Source: an uncultured Parafilimonas sp. (GTDB lineage Bacteria; Bacteroidota; Bacteroidia; Chitinophagales; Chitinophagaceae). From it: a stretch of 64,000 nucleotides of DNA. The stretch lies in the NCBI GenBank assembly GCA_903882935.1, contig CAIRZB010000007.1:170310-234309 (forward strand), written 5' to 3'. A program made the translations under genes and the position numbers. The notes under the pieces were generated by a model. That model had not been told where the DNA came from. It did not search any database and saw only the letters and a list, made by a program, of their open reading frames with translations. Shown here in pieces: positions 35,515-44,617 of this stretch (the stretch's first letter is position 1; every line of letters starts with the position of its first letter).

Positions 35515-36237
35515 TTAATGCGTTAGTTTATCGTAATATTCGGCCATTTTTACGATGGCGGTTTCTGGGTCTTTTTTGTAACTGATGTCGTTTTGCCTAA
35601 TGTATTTTAAAATGTCTTTTTTCTTGCTTTTAAAAACGCTTAACACGCTGTTCTTTCCGTCAACTTCGTAAAACACTTTGTCTTTATTAAGATAATAATG
35701 GTTGCTTTCTACAAAACTCTTCTCAAAAGTACGTGGGTCCTCATATACGGTTTTTTGCCTTTTTGCATACACAGCTGTTGGCCCGTTGTACAGGCGGTCA
35801 TAAAAGCCGTTGGTGATAATTTTGTTGCTGCTGTCTGGCCTAAGGTGTACAAACGTATGGCCCAATAGGTTAAAGTAGTTTACCTTTTCGTTTACCAAAC
35901 TAATAAAAATACCCTGCCCAAACTCCCTTACAACCACACTTTCTGTAGTGGTTTCATATATAAGGGTTACGTTAGGGTACAACGTGCCGTTATAATAAAC
36001 ATCACCCGGCTGCTGGCTGCCATCCAAAAAATAGGGGGTTCCCTTTATGCGCTGGTCGTACATTATATACTCCGAGCCGTTGTATAAACCTGCATTGTCG
36101 TTGATGTTGTTGTAAAAAAGTGCAATGGCTTTTTGTTTGGGTACTTCCTCATTACTAGCAGCCCCAGGTTGTGCCAATAATGCAACCGGCCATAACAGGG
36201 CAAACGACATACCGATACAAAAGAATTTTTTCTTCAT
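35515..36237 (-). CDS. Secreted protein of unknown function heading the receptor operon
   Basis: I do not recognise a family. From the Met of MKKKFF it encodes 240 residues with a signal peptide (cleavage near LLAQPG). An in-frame ATG three codons earlier is possible. The mature part has Asn/Tyr-rich beta-type segments (IALFYNNINDNAGLYNGSEY, GTPYFLDGSQQPGDVYYNG, YPNVTLIYETTTESVVVREF) and a Lys-rich C-terminal helix (VFKSKKKDILKYIRQNDISYKKD). It is the first gene of the operon with the STN-TonB receptor, DUF4249 and MG2 proteins, separated from the receptor by 4 bases, so it should contribute to the same surface function. No conserved catalytic motif is visible. Confidence 0.65.
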   Translation of the reverse strand: MKKKFFCIGMSFALLWPVALLAQPGAASNEEVPKQKAIALFYNNINDNAGLYNGSEYIMYDQRIKGTPYFLDGSQQPGDVYYNGTLYPNVTLIYETTTESVVVREFGQGIFISLVNEKVNYFNLLGHTFVHLRPDSSNKIITNGFYDRLYNGPTAVYAKRQKTVYEDPRTFEKSFVESNHYYLNKDKVFYEVDGKNSVLSVFKSKKKDILKYIRQNDISYKKDPETAIVKMAEYYDKLTH

Positions 36238-36433
36238 ACAGGGCAATTAAAGATATCAATAGGTCTACACTAATGGGGTAAGCAGTTATGAAAGAAGGTA
36301 TTAAATTATGCACTAAGCAAGCAATTACTAACTTTAAAGCACAACAGTTTGGTTAGGGTTGTTAACACCCATGTTGTAAAAATAGGTAAAAATAGTACAG
36401 GCTTGTAATTTTTAATTTTATAAAAACTACCGG

Positions 36434-36463
36434 TTGTTTATGTGTCAGTTTTTTTTACTTTAG
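36434..36463 (+). promoter_or_regulatory. Probable promoter for the 56-residue membrane protein
   Basis: TTG (36434-36436), a 19-base spacer and TACTTTAG (36456-36463), one mismatch from TAnnTTTG. The ATG is 25 bases downstream. Confidence 0.5.
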
Positions 36464-36488
36464 CGGCCAATACACTTAAACAATTCAT

Positions 36489-36659
36489 ATGTCAAGCTCA
36501 CACCAAATTGACCAAACCGGGGATACAAGCAAATTTACCATTACAGCATTTCTTGCTTTTGTTGTAGTGTTTTCATTTGTGCTGCTCATGTCTCAGTGCC
36601 AAGGCGATTTTAAGCCACTGGTTTCTGGCGAGGGTACAACCGCAGCAGCTGAAAAATAG
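36489..36659 (+). CDS. 56-residue single-pass membrane microprotein
   Basis: A short gene with a hydrophilic N-terminus (MSSSHQIDQTGDTSKF), one long hydrophobic segment (TITAFLAFVVVFSFVLLMS, about residues 17-36) and a short polar C-terminus starting QCQGDFKP. The layout (small, N-in or N-out single-pass) resembles accessory subunits of membrane complexes, but no family is recognised and no complex genes are adjacent. Evidence that it is real: a near-consensus promoter 25 bases upstream, coherent transmembrane composition, and a position filling an otherwise empty gap. Its stop is 5 bases from the convergent gene's stop. Confidence 0.6.
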   Translation: MSSSHQIDQTGDTSKFTITAFLAFVVVFSFVLLMSQCQGDFKPLVSGEGTTAAAEK

Positions 36660-36664
36660 CATTT

Positions 36665-36952
36665 TTATGGTAACAGGGCTTTTGCAATCATGGTCCACTC
36701 CTCCTGCAAAGTAATGGCCGGGCGGGTTTTACCCGCCCGCCTATACCAATAATCGGCATTCCAAATATCGCCTTCTTTGCGGTGTAAATAGGCATGTACC
36801 CAATAGGCATCTTTTTGTTCAATGCTGTCTATGCTTGTATGCGCTGCCTGCCAGTCTCCTTTTCCATCCAGCCACAAGGCTTCTAGGTGTAGGGTAAGCC
36901 CCGGCGGCGGGGTATCTGCTTCCAAGCTTTTTAAAAATTCCGCAAACTGCAT
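36665..36952 (-). CDS. Conserved hypothetical protein, 95 residues
   Basis: A short soluble protein without signal peptide. The sequence LHLEALWLDGKGDWQAAHTSIDS, then DAYWVHAYLHRKEGDIWNADYWYRRAGKTRP, matches a widespread uncharacterised bacterial family with a helical-hairpin (TPR-like) look and a conserved W-x-H-A-Y-L-H-R-x-E-G-D core. Function unknown. It lies 93 bases downstream of the aldo/keto reductase gene on the same strand and may be cotranscribed with it. Confidence 0.8.
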   Translation of the reverse strand: MQFAEFLKSLEADTPPPGLTLHLEALWLDGKGDWQAAHTSIDSIEQKDAYWVHAYLHRKEGDIWNADYWYRRAGKTRPAITLQEEWTMIAKALLP

Positions 36953-37045
36953 AACGTTTTGTTTTATCCCAAAGCCTTATCGCCTGTTGACAATGCGCAA
37001 GGCTTAAAAAAAGCTGACTGCCCCTTGGCTCAACGACTGTTTTAA

Positions 37046-38068
37046 TTATTTGCGCTTCTCAATTTTGTCAAAAAACCCGCCAAAATTGTTCAGCCGCACA
37101 CCTTCCTCTAAAAAAAACTTACCGGGAAAACCAAGGTCTATCGCACTGGCAGCATCCAAGGCTGCCATATCTGCCTCGGGTATTACCACATCCACGGTTT
37201 TCAAGTTTTCCAGCAACTGGCTAACCTTGGTGGCTCCCACCACGGGTATGCTTGAAAAACCCTGTTGCATCGTCCATTTAAGGGCCACATGTGCTGGTTC
37301 AACACCTAGTTTTTCTGCAATGGCTATTACTTCTTTGGTTATTAATACACTGCCTTCATTCAAGCGGTTGCTGCCCGGCTTTATCCTGCCTGCTTCGCCG
37401 CGCAAATATTTGCCTGTTAATGCACCGCCGGCCATTGGTGCCCAAGGTATAAGCGTCATGCCAAAATGCTTGGCCATCGGTATCAGGTCGCGCTCGGGGC
37501 TGCGTTGTATAAGGCTGTACTCCACCTGTAGGGCTATAAACTGGCTCCAGCCCATCAACTCGGCCAACGTATTGCCCTTGGCTACCATCCAAGCCGGTGT
37601 ATCGCTAATGGCAATATAATTAACCTTGCCTTGCCTAACCAAATCATCAAGCCCGCGCAAAATTTCGTCCATAGGGGTAAGGTCATCCCAAATATGCAGG
37701 TATAACACATCAATAAAATCGGTTTGTAGCCTTTTAAGGCTGGCCTCCACGCTGCGCATCATGTTCTTTCGGTTGTTGCCAGATGCATTGGGGTTTGTTT
37801 GGTTGTCTTTTAGGGAGTACTTAGTGGCAATCACAAAATAGTCCCTGTCACGGGTGCTTACAAATTCACCAATCAACTTTTCGCTGGTGCCTAGTTTGTA
37901 AATGTTGGCGGTATCTAAAAAGTTGCCGCCAGCTGCTGCAAAAGCGTCCATTATGGCAAAGCTTGTTTCCTTGTCAGCACCCCAGCCCGCCTCGGTGCCA
38001 AAACCCATTGTGCCAAGGCATAACTCAGATACTTTTAAGCCGCTTTTACCCAATAATTTGTATTTCAT
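37046..38068 (-). CDS. Aldo/keto reductase
   Basis: A 340-residue cytoplasmic NADPH-dependent oxidoreductase with the TIM-barrel fold. The catalytic tetrad is visible: Asp in GGNFLDTANIY and Tyr in the same motif (about residues 52-57), Lys in FVIATKYS (about 83) and His in DVLYLHIWDD (about 125). Cofactor-site motifs are LIPWAPMAGGALTGKY and SIPVVGATKVSQLLENL. The N-terminal MKYKLLGKSGLKVSELCLGTMGFG is standard for the YajO/potassium-channel-beta-like subgroup. Substrate is unknown. It appears to be the first gene of a short unit that includes the 95-residue protein. Confidence 0.94.
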   Translation of the reverse strand: MKYKLLGKSGLKVSELCLGTMGFGTEAGWGADKETSFAIMDAFAAAGGNFLDTANIYKLGTSEKLIGEFVSTRDRDYFVIATKYSLKDNQTNPNASGNNRKNMMRSVEASLKRLQTDFIDVLYLHIWDDLTPMDEILRGLDDLVRQGKVNYIAISDTPAWMVAKGNTLAELMGWSQFIALQVEYSLIQRSPERDLIPMAKHFGMTLIPWAPMAGGALTGKYLRGEAGRIKPGSNRLNEGSVLITKEVIAIAEKLGVEPAHVALKWTMQQGFSSIPVVGATKVSQLLENLKTVDVVIPEADMAALDAASAIDLGFPGKFFLEEGVRLNNFGGFFDKIEKRK

Positions 38069-38278
38069 AGTTTTTATTTTATGTAATTGTGCAACCTAGG
38101 CGTGTTAGCATTACAAGCTTTAGCCAATGGCGAATTATACTTTGGTAAAACGGCATTGCCTATTTGTACTGTTGGCCAAACAACCAATACCATGCCCAAT
38201 GTGTTGCAAAATTAAGTAAACAGCCAACAACGTTAAAGGGTTTGCTATTGTTAGCTTGTTACCTTACCGTTATTACGC

Positions 38279-38305
38279 AAAACGGCCCCGCAAAAGCAGG
38301 GCCGT
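38279..38305 (-). terminator. Terminator of the minus-strand TonB receptor gene
   Basis: A 7-bp perfect stem (38282-38288 with 38299-38305). On the minus strand it is followed by TTT, and it lies 28 bases beyond the receptor stop codon. Confidence 0.65.
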
Positions 38306-38332
38306 AATAAAATTATTGCTTTGTTGTTCCTT

Positions 38333-41182
38333 TTACCTGTTCAACAAACCGTCAACCGTTATGGCTACATAATAAATACCGCGTATGTTGGGGCCACCCA
38401 CATACTGGAAATACGATTTATTAAACAGGTCAGACGCGCCAAATTTTACGCTGGAGTACAGTTTTGGCACACGCACGGTAACCTGTGCATCAACAGTGCC
38501 GTAGGCTGGCACAGTGCCGTTGCCAAATAGGTTTTGCCAGTAAAAGCTTTGCTGCCAGCGCCAAATTACGTTAAAGCCAATATTTTTTACCACCTCGCGG
38601 TTACCGAAGCTTACATTGGTAAACCATTCTGGCGTGTTAAACCCTGGTATCAACGCATCGCTGGCGGTTTTATCCTGAACCAGCTTATTAAAGTTAGCAT
38701 TTCCGCTTATGGTATAACCCTTGTAAAAATTATAGCTGATGGCAATGGCCGAGCCGTAGTTACTTACGGTAGATGCGCTGTTCGTCCAAACCCTGTAACG
38801 GCTTTGGTTGGCCTTGTTGGTCATTAGGTGGTAAACTGCTGGGTCGTTGGCGGTTACGCTACCCGTAAGCGGTACTGTCACGTCTACCTGGCCGATAAAG
38901 TTTTTGTAGGTGCTGTAATAGCCGTCAATATCAATAAACAACTTGTTGTTTAACAACGATGTTTTGTAACCCGCTTCAAAAGCATTTACTTGCTCAGGCA
39001 CAATGGGGTTAAGGTTTGCCCATTTTAATATGCCGGCATTTTTAGCCTCGGCGGCTGTTTGCGAAAGGCCGGCATTCTTGTCAACCGTTACGGCAGTGCT
39101 AAACTTGTCAGCCGATGAAGACAGGTACGAGTTTTTAAAATAGCCCAGCCCTTGTTCAATAAAGGCGAGTCCGCCTACGCGGCGCACGCCACCATTGTTA
39201 ACGAACGAGAAAGCCTCGAACAACGATGGGAAACGGTACCCCGTTTGCCATGAGAACCTGAAATTATGTTTTTGGTGTAAAGTGTACACCGCAGACAGGC
39301 GTGGGTTGAATTTACCCGAAAAATAATCGCTTTTATCAAAACGTACCGATGCTGTAAGTTTCAGCGCATCGTTAAACAGTTTTTTGGATGCCTGTATAAA
39401 ACCGCCCCTTTTGGAGTAATAGAAATCCTTTCCGCCCGCTTGGTTTCTTTTGGCCAACGGCAATGAAAAATCCACAAAGTTGTTTCCGTCTGGTATAATC
39501 TGGTAGGTACGTGTGTCTACGCCAATCAAAACATCGGCAAAGCTTATATACTTACGTAAGTTCCAAGTGGCCTCGGCATGGTAAAAACGGCTCATTTGCA
39601 GCAGCCTCGCACCGCCTGTTGTATCGGTGGGGTCGGTGGATGTTGGGTAAATATCCCAGTCATTGCGGGCCTTTATTTTTTGCACTTGCGCGTCAAACCT
39701 TGCAGTACCTGGTGTAAAACGGCCTGCGTCAGCAGCTGCACGGGCGGCTTGGTGGGCGGCCAACAGATCTGCATCATTGTATGTTTGGCCGCTGCCCAAG
39801 GCTGGCAATACTTTATTTAAGGCACTGGTGTAATCAGCAGTCCATTTCTTGTCAGGCTTAAATGATTTTTCCAAATTGTCGGCCAGTGGGTTCATGTTGT
39901 AGGAGTTGTGGGTATTCTCTAACGACACATATACTTTTAAAGTAAACTCGGGGTTTATCACTTCAAACTTATGGTTCTGTACCACAACACCCCGCAGGCC
40001 TATACGGTTACCGCGCTGAAAAAAACCGTCCATCTCACCCATGCGGTAGGCGTATGATATTTCGGTGTTGCGGGTTACCTTGGCATTCAGCGAAATATCG
40101 CCCTTTACATTTTTTACGGTGTAATCGCCTACCAAGTCTTTCTCCCAATAGCCGGTGCGGTGCACGGTAAATTGCTTGCCGTTTTTATCGGTTACCACTA
40201 TATTGCTATTGTCGCCATATTTGTTCCAACCATCGTTGGCAATATTGTTGGCACCGTTTAATACCGGGAATGAGGGGTTAAGGTTGGGGGTAAAATCGCC
40301 GTGGTTGTCTGCCACCCAGTCAGTACCTTGGAAGTAGCTAAAGTTTACCTTAAAGGCAAACCATTTTGTAATGGCCTTAGCATACCGAAACGAGGTTTCT
40401 GTCAACGGTTTTGCTGTTTCGCCATACCCCACATGGTTAACCGCTGTTTTTTGGTAAACACTCAACCCTTGGTATTGAAAGGGGTTTTTGGTTATCATGT
40501 TGCTCATGCCGTTTAAGGCGTTCATGCCATACAAAGCAGAAGAAGCGCCGGGCGTAACCTCGATGCTCTGTATATCTAATTCAGATGGCCCGATGGCATT
40601 GCCCAATGGCACGCCCAATGTGGCGGCTTGGTTGTCAATACCGTCAATCAACTGCATAAACCTAAAGTTGTTGGGTACATTAAAACCACGGGTGTTAAAT
40701 ATTTTAAAGGTCAAGCCCGCCGTTGTCATCTGCACGCCTTTTAGGTTGCCGATGGCATCGTAAAATGATGCGGCGGGGGTTTCTTTCAACGCCCGTATGT
40801 CCAGTTTTTCAATAGTAACCGGCGACTGCATAATTTTTTCCTTTTGCCGGCTGGCGGTTACCACCACTTCGTTGGCAATATACGTTTGGGTAATAAGCTG
40901 GATGTTGAGGTTCGATTTTTCGCTTTTTACCTCAATTTCTTGCGGGGCAAAACCTATCGATGTAATGATAATAGTAAAAGGGAGTTTTTGGTTGGTAACC
41001 AGCGAAAATTTGCCTAATGAATCGCTGACGGTGCCCGAGTTGCTGCCTTTAATTGACACGGAAGCAGAAGGCACCGCCGAAGCTTGGTCGTTTACAATTT
41101 TTCCTGATAAAATATACGACCCGTTCAGTTGGGCAAAAAGAGATAAAGGAGTAAGTAAAAATAACAGTAAAAACTTTCTCAT
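38333..41182 (-). CDS. TonB-dependent outer-membrane receptor with carboxypeptidase-like domain
   Basis: A 949-residue receptor from the ATG of MRKFLLLF, which yields a clean signal peptide (to SLFAQ); an upstream ATG adds six residues. The beta-sandwich domain covers about residues 22-105 (LSGKIVNDQASAVPSASVSIKG). The plug covers about 110-240 (NEVVVTASRQKEKIMQSPVTIEKLD, FNTRGFNVPNNFRFMQLIDGID, SIEVTPGASSALYGMNALNGM). The barrel follows with typical aromatic strand ends (FGASDLFNKSYFQYVGGPNI). It lacks a SusD partner and is transcribed alone, from a promoter with an exact TATATTTG -7 box, to a terminator. The transported substrate is unknown. Confidence 0.9.
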   Translation of the reverse strand: MRKFLLLFLLTPLSLFAQLNGSYILSGKIVNDQASAVPSASVSIKGSNSGTVSDSLGKFSLVTNQKLPFTIIITSIGFAPQEIEVKSEKSNLNIQLITQTYIANEVVVTASRQKEKIMQSPVTIEKLDIRALKETPAASFYDAIGNLKGVQMTTAGLTFKIFNTRGFNVPNNFRFMQLIDGIDNQAATLGVPLGNAIGPSELDIQSIEVTPGASSALYGMNALNGMSNMITKNPFQYQGLSVYQKTAVNHVGYGETAKPLTETSFRYAKAITKWFAFKVNFSYFQGTDWVADNHGDFTPNLNPSFPVLNGANNIANDGWNKYGDNSNIVVTDKNGKQFTVHRTGYWEKDLVGDYTVKNVKGDISLNAKVTRNTEISYAYRMGEMDGFFQRGNRIGLRGVVVQNHKFEVINPEFTLKVYVSLENTHNSYNMNPLADNLEKSFKPDKKWTADYTSALNKVLPALGSGQTYNDADLLAAHQAARAAADAGRFTPGTARFDAQVQKIKARNDWDIYPTSTDPTDTTGGARLLQMSRFYHAEATWNLRKYISFADVLIGVDTRTYQIIPDGNNFVDFSLPLAKRNQAGGKDFYYSKRGGFIQASKKLFNDALKLTASVRFDKSDYFSGKFNPRLSAVYTLHQKHNFRFSWQTGYRFPSLFEAFSFVNNGGVRRVGGLAFIEQGLGYFKNSYLSSSADKFSTAVTVDKNAGLSQTAAEAKNAGILKWANLNPIVPEQVNAFEAGYKTSLLNNKLFIDIDGYYSTYKNFIGQVDVTVPLTGSVTANDPAVYHLMTNKANQSRYRVWTNSASTVSNYGSAIAISYNFYKGYTISGNANFNKLVQDKTASDALIPGFNTPEWFTNVSFGNREVVKNIGFNVIWRWQQSFYWQNLFGNGTVPAYGTVDAQVTVRVPKLYSSVKFGASDLFNKSYFQYVGGPNIRGIYYVAITVDGLLNR

Positions 41183-41220
41183 AACAGTAGGTAAATACAA
41201 TTTTGGTATTATTAACCCAC

Positions 41221-41228
41221 CAAATATA
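41221..41228 (-). promoter_or_regulatory. -7 box of the TonB receptor gene
   Basis: On the minus strand the bases read TATATTTG, an exact TAnnTTTG match, 38 bases upstream of the ATG. A clear TTG at -33 is not seen. Confidence 0.5.
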
Positions 41229-41486
41229 TAGACTATATAGTTTTTAAAGAGAAATTTTTTGCTTGATTACTTAATATTATGAAAATCATTCACTTAATAA
41301 ATGGCAGTGGCTATGTTTCTTGGGGTCGTTAACATTTTACTAACCAAAATACTAAACCCATGCACAGCAGGCCTTCAAAAAATAGCACGCGACTAAGCCT
41401 ACGCAAACTGTAACAGGAACCATCTTTAAACGGCTGTTGTTTTTGTAATTTATTTTCTGCACATTTGTTTTAACTAAACCAACAAT
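41229..41486. other. Divergent intergenic region
   Basis: Part of a 304-base gap between the divergent TonB receptor and DUF2167 genes. It is AT-rich near the receptor and holds the receptor's upstream promoter region. I see no exact -7 box for the plus-strand gene; TATTTTCT at 41451-41458 is the nearest candidate. Confidence 0.35.
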
Positions 41487-42443
41487 ATGCGCACATTAGC
41501 CTTAATACCCCTGCTACTGGTTGCTTTTGCCGTTAACTGCTTTGCCGACAAAGGCGGTAAAAAGAAAGCAACCAGCCAAGCAGAGGACTCAGCCCAACTT
41601 GCCCTTAAAAATTACCTACTGCTCGAAGACTCGGTAAACAAAGCCATGAAGTACGAAACCGGGCATATAACACTTAAACAAGGCAATGCGGAGTTGAACA
41701 TTCCCGAAGGGTTTAAATTTTTAAATGCAGAGCAAAGCCAGTATATATTTAATAAGCTGTTTGGTAACCCCAAAAACGAGTCAATCATCGGCACCATTTG
41801 GCCTGCGGAAAGCACCCCCTTTACTGACAGCAGCTATGTTTTTACCGTAAAATACGAAGACATGGGCTATGTGAAAGATGATGATGCAAAGGACATTGAC
41901 TATAAAAAAATGTTGAAGGACATACAAGACGGCGAACCTGAAGTAAATAAAGAACGCGCTGCACAAGGCTATGGGCCTGTACATATTGTTGGCTGGGCCA
42001 AACAACCCTATTACGACGGCAAGGAAAAAGTGCTGCACTGGGCAAAAGAAGCCCGCTTTGGTGATGCCGAGGAAAACACCCTTAACTACGAGGTGCGCGT
42101 GCTGGGGAGGAAAGGGGTGCTATCCCTAACTGCAATTTCGGCAGCGGCACAGCTACCGCTGGTTGAAAAGGATATAAATAAAGTATTGGGCATGGCAGCG
42201 TTTACCAGCGGCAACAGGTATGCCGATTATAATTCATCCACAGACAAAATAGCCGCTTACACGGTGGGCGGGCTTGTTGCCGGCACCATACTTACAAAAA
42301 TTGGCTTTTGGGCCATATTGGCAAAATTTACAAAACTCATTATTGCAGGGGTAGTGGCAGCTTTTTATGGCGTACGTAAGTGGCTTACCGGCAAGGCCCG
42401 TAAGAACAAAGAGGTTGAACCGCAGGACAGTACTGTTGCCTAG
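41487..42443 (+). CDS. DUF2167 family membrane-anchored protein
   Basis: A 318-residue exported protein of the DUF2167 family. The signal peptide (to about CFADK) is followed by the family core: HITLKQGNAELNIPEGFKFLNAEQS, then IGTIWPAESTPF, SYVFTVKYEDMGYVKDDDAKDIDY, and VGWAKQPYYDGKEKVLHWAKE. A hydrophobic hairpin near residues 255-295 (AYTVGGLVAGTILTKIGFWAIL, LIIAGVVAAFYGV) anchors it in a membrane, with a basic tail. Family function is unknown; E. coli-type relatives are envelope-associated. A perfect hairpin lies 74 bases after the stop. Confidence 0.88.
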   Translation: MRTLALIPLLLVAFAVNCFADKGGKKKATSQAEDSAQLALKNYLLLEDSVNKAMKYETGHITLKQGNAELNIPEGFKFLNAEQSQYIFNKLFGNPKNESIIGTIWPAESTPFTDSSYVFTVKYEDMGYVKDDDAKDIDYKKMLKDIQDGEPEVNKERAAQGYGPVHIVGWAKQPYYDGKEKVLHWAKEARFGDAEENTLNYEVRVLGRKGVLSLTAISAAAQLPLVEKDINKVLGMAAFTSGNRYADYNSSTDKIAAYTVGGLVAGTILTKIGFWAILAKFTKLIIAGVVAAFYGVRKWLTGKARKNKEVEPQDSTVA

Positions 42444-42517
42444 GCTTTGCCATAGCTGGAATAGGCCTAAACCACTCAATACCCGCTAGCGATATACCAT
42501 ATTTGTACAAAGAAGGT

Positions 42518-42547
42518 TTAGCCCACGTAAATATTACGCTGGGCTAA
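42518..42547 (+). terminator. Strong hairpin without T-run
   Basis: TTAGCCCA/TGGGCTAA (42518-42525 with 42540-42547) continues into CGTAA/TTACG (42526-42530 with 42534-42538), giving 13 bp with one bulged C and a 3-base loop. No T-run follows. It is placed like a terminator for the DUF2167 gene. Confidence 0.5.
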
Positions 42548-42656
42548 TCAGTTTACGCGGTTTATACAGCCATTATTCGTTTGCTGGATAAGGATGTGCT
42601 TTTTAAGGCTAACACCTATTTTGCCTGCATGCCTGTAATTGGTATCTTGCCACGTA

Positions 42657-43652
42657 ATGCAAAAGCTTGCCAAGCATATTACCTACGAAATAGCCAAAAC
42701 CAGCTTCGGCCTGTATTTGGTAGATGAGCTTCGGTTGCATGGGGGCAAAGAATTTCCCACGGAAACGGATGTAAAAAAAATATTGCTGCGGGTTAACCCA
42801 GCCTGCACCGCTACCGAACTGCAAACGGCCAGGCAAATATCCCGCTATTGCCAAACCGATAAAAATTACCTGAAAGATGCCAAAGAAGAAACGCTGGACA
42901 AAGTTGCCATTGCCATGTTGGCTACTACCAACAGTTTCGCCGCCTTTCGCGAAAAGGTGAACCCACAACTAAAGGCTTATAAATATTACAGCCATTATGT
43001 GGCCAAGGCTGAAGCTTACCTTACCGGCCTTGGTGCAAAATACAAGAACAAAGAGGGTAATAAATTTGGGGAATTGTTTGCTTTTACAGGGCAGCAGCAG
43101 GTTTACCTATCAATGATAAGCTATCATTTTGGGGAGGCGGATAAGGCATTGCCTGCAGTAACTTTTGGTGCTGAGAGCGATTTAAGCACGGAACGTATTT
43201 TACGCACCTTGTTTGGCAGCTACAACATACCAGCACCACAATACCTGCCGGAAGGCGGTTTTACCCAGGTATTGGATGCTGGCCAACCAAATACTGTATA
43301 CATTGCCATTGGCCTGTTTGGCAACAGGCTTACGGAATGGCTAACCGCCAACGGTAGCCTTGGGCCCCATTTACAGATACTACCAAGTAACAAATGTATT
43401 ACACTCGATGGCAAGAGTTATTTTGCCAACCGGGATGAAAATACCGACTTTGCCCTTTTTTGCAAATGCCAGTTGCCCAACGGAAGCACAATAATTGTAT
43501 TGGGTGGCATTGAAGGGTTTGGCACACAACGCCTTGGGGAGTACTTGCAATCGCAATGGCCCTTGCCGCTTGCGCTTTTTACAGAAAAGAAACATACCAT
43601 ACTACTGTATAAAACGCTTGACAGCACCGTAACACTCGAGCAGGCCATTTGA
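42657..43652 (+). CDS. Cytosolic protein of unknown function
   Basis: I do not recognise a family for this 331-residue protein (ATG at 42657; a TTG start six codons earlier is unlikely). It has no signal peptide or membrane segment. The N-terminal ~110 residues are helical and polar (FREKVNPQLKAYKYYSHYVAKAEAYL). The middle and C-terminal parts look like a mixed fold with GQPNTVYIAIGLFGNRLTEWL and STIIVLGGIEGFGTQRLGEYLQSQWP. The latter recalls conserved hypothetical regulatory or sensor-like proteins with a C-terminal effector region, but this is only an impression. It ends about 165 bases before the YccF gene. Confidence 0.6.
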   Translation: MQKLAKHITYEIAKTSFGLYLVDELRLHGGKEFPTETDVKKILLRVNPACTATELQTARQISRYCQTDKNYLKDAKEETLDKVAIAMLATTNSFAAFREKVNPQLKAYKYYSHYVAKAEAYLTGLGAKYKNKEGNKFGELFAFTGQQQVYLSMISYHFGEADKALPAVTFGAESDLSTERILRTLFGSYNIPAPQYLPEGGFTQVLDAGQPNTVYIAIGLFGNRLTEWLTANGSLGPHLQILPSNKCITLDGKSYFANRDENTDFALFCKCQLPNGSTIIVLGGIEGFGTQRLGEYLQSQWPLPLALFTEKKHTILLYKTLDSTVTLEQAI

Positions 43653-43818
43653 TTGCCAAATTGGTATATTAAACTGCCCGCATCTCATACAATCGCCTTA
43701 ACCACTGACCATAATCACCATTTGCCGCACAGCCACTCACCGCCGCCACTTGCACAAACAAGCACGGTAATAAGGCATATAAATCTGTATTTTAGTGCTG
43801 AAACAAATATTTTTCAAA

Positions 43819-44187
43819 ATGAATTTTATCGGTAACATACTTTGGGTAATATTCGGCGGATTTTTTTCCGCCGTGGGCTATTTTTTCGGCGGCCTGTTGT
43901 TATGCTTTACGTTTATAGGTATACCGTGGGGCATACAATGTTTTAAAATAGCAGGCCTGGTGTTAATGCCTTTTGGCCGCAGGGTGGTAAGCAGCCCGGG
44001 CGGTAGTGGCTGCCTTAATTTGTTTTGCAATATTGTATGGCTGTTTACCGGCGGTTTGTGGACTGCCGCGGTACACCTTGGGTTTGCGATAATACTAGCT
44101 ATAACCGTTATAGGCATCCCTTTTGCAAAACAGCACATTAAGCTGATGGAACTGTCTCTGATGCCATTTGGCAAGGAGGTAATCTAA
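43819..44187 (+). CDS. yccF: YccF domain-containing inner-membrane protein
   Basis: A 122-residue membrane protein with two YccF domains. Each ends with a conserved motif: PWGIQCFKIAGLVLMPFGR (about residues 35-54) and PFAKQHIKLMELSLMPFGK (about 101-120). The hydrophobic segments NILWVIFGGFFSAVGYFFGG and NIVWLFTGGLWTAAVHLGF precede them. Its function is not established. The ATG at 43819 gives the normal MNFIGNILW opening; an upstream TTG adds eight residues. A TATTTTAG box (43788-43795), one mismatch from consensus, precedes it. Confidence 0.92.
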   Translation: MNFIGNILWVIFGGFFSAVGYFFGGLLLCFTFIGIPWGIQCFKIAGLVLMPFGRRVVSSPGGSGCLNLFCNIVWLFTGGLWTAAVHLGFAIILAITVIGIPFAKQHIKLMELSLMPFGKEVI

Positions 44188-44259
44188 AGCACCCTTTCCA
44201 AAAAAATACCGTTACATTGGATACCGTGTAGGCAATCACTAAAAACACAAACCACCATT

Positions 44260-44607
44260 ATGTTCAATAAACTACGGACGGTTATTTACCATGCAAAAAA
44301 TTTAGAGGAGGCAAAGCATTGGTACACCCAAATTACAGGTATAGCCCCCTATTTTGACGAGCCTTTTTACGTTGGTTTTGACATAAACGGGTACGAATTG
44401 GGGCTTGACCCTGATGCAACCAGCATAACCCCAGGCAACCAATCTGTCGCATATTGGGCGGTAACCGATATAGCAGCACGCGTGCAGCAACTGCTGCAAG
44501 CAGGTGCGTCCATAATTAAAGAGGTGCAAGATGTTGGCGGCGGCATTAAAACTGCGGTAGTGGCTGACCCTTTTGGCAATGCCATTGGCTTAATTGAGGG
44601 GGCGTAA
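44260..44607 (+). CDS. VOC family (glyoxalase/bleomycin-resistance fold) protein
   Basis: A 115-residue cytoplasmic protein with the paired beta-alpha-beta-beta-beta VOC fold: LRTVIYHAKNLEEAKHWYTQITG at the N-terminus, FYVGFDINGYELGLDPDA in the middle, VAYWAVTDIAARVQQLLQAGA opening the second half, and VADPFGNAIGLIEG at the end. Members include glyoxalases, dioxygenases and resistance proteins; the metal-ligand pattern here (His in VIYHA, Glu in GYELGL, Glu in GLIEG) is compatible with a metal site. Substrate unknown. It starts 72 bases after the YccF gene. Confidence 0.9.
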   Translation: MFNKLRTVIYHAKNLEEAKHWYTQITGIAPYFDEPFYVGFDINGYELGLDPDATSITPGNQSVAYWAVTDIAARVQQLLQAGASIIKEVQDVGGGIKTAVVADPFGNAIGLIEGA

Positions 44608-44617
44608 GTGGGTATAA

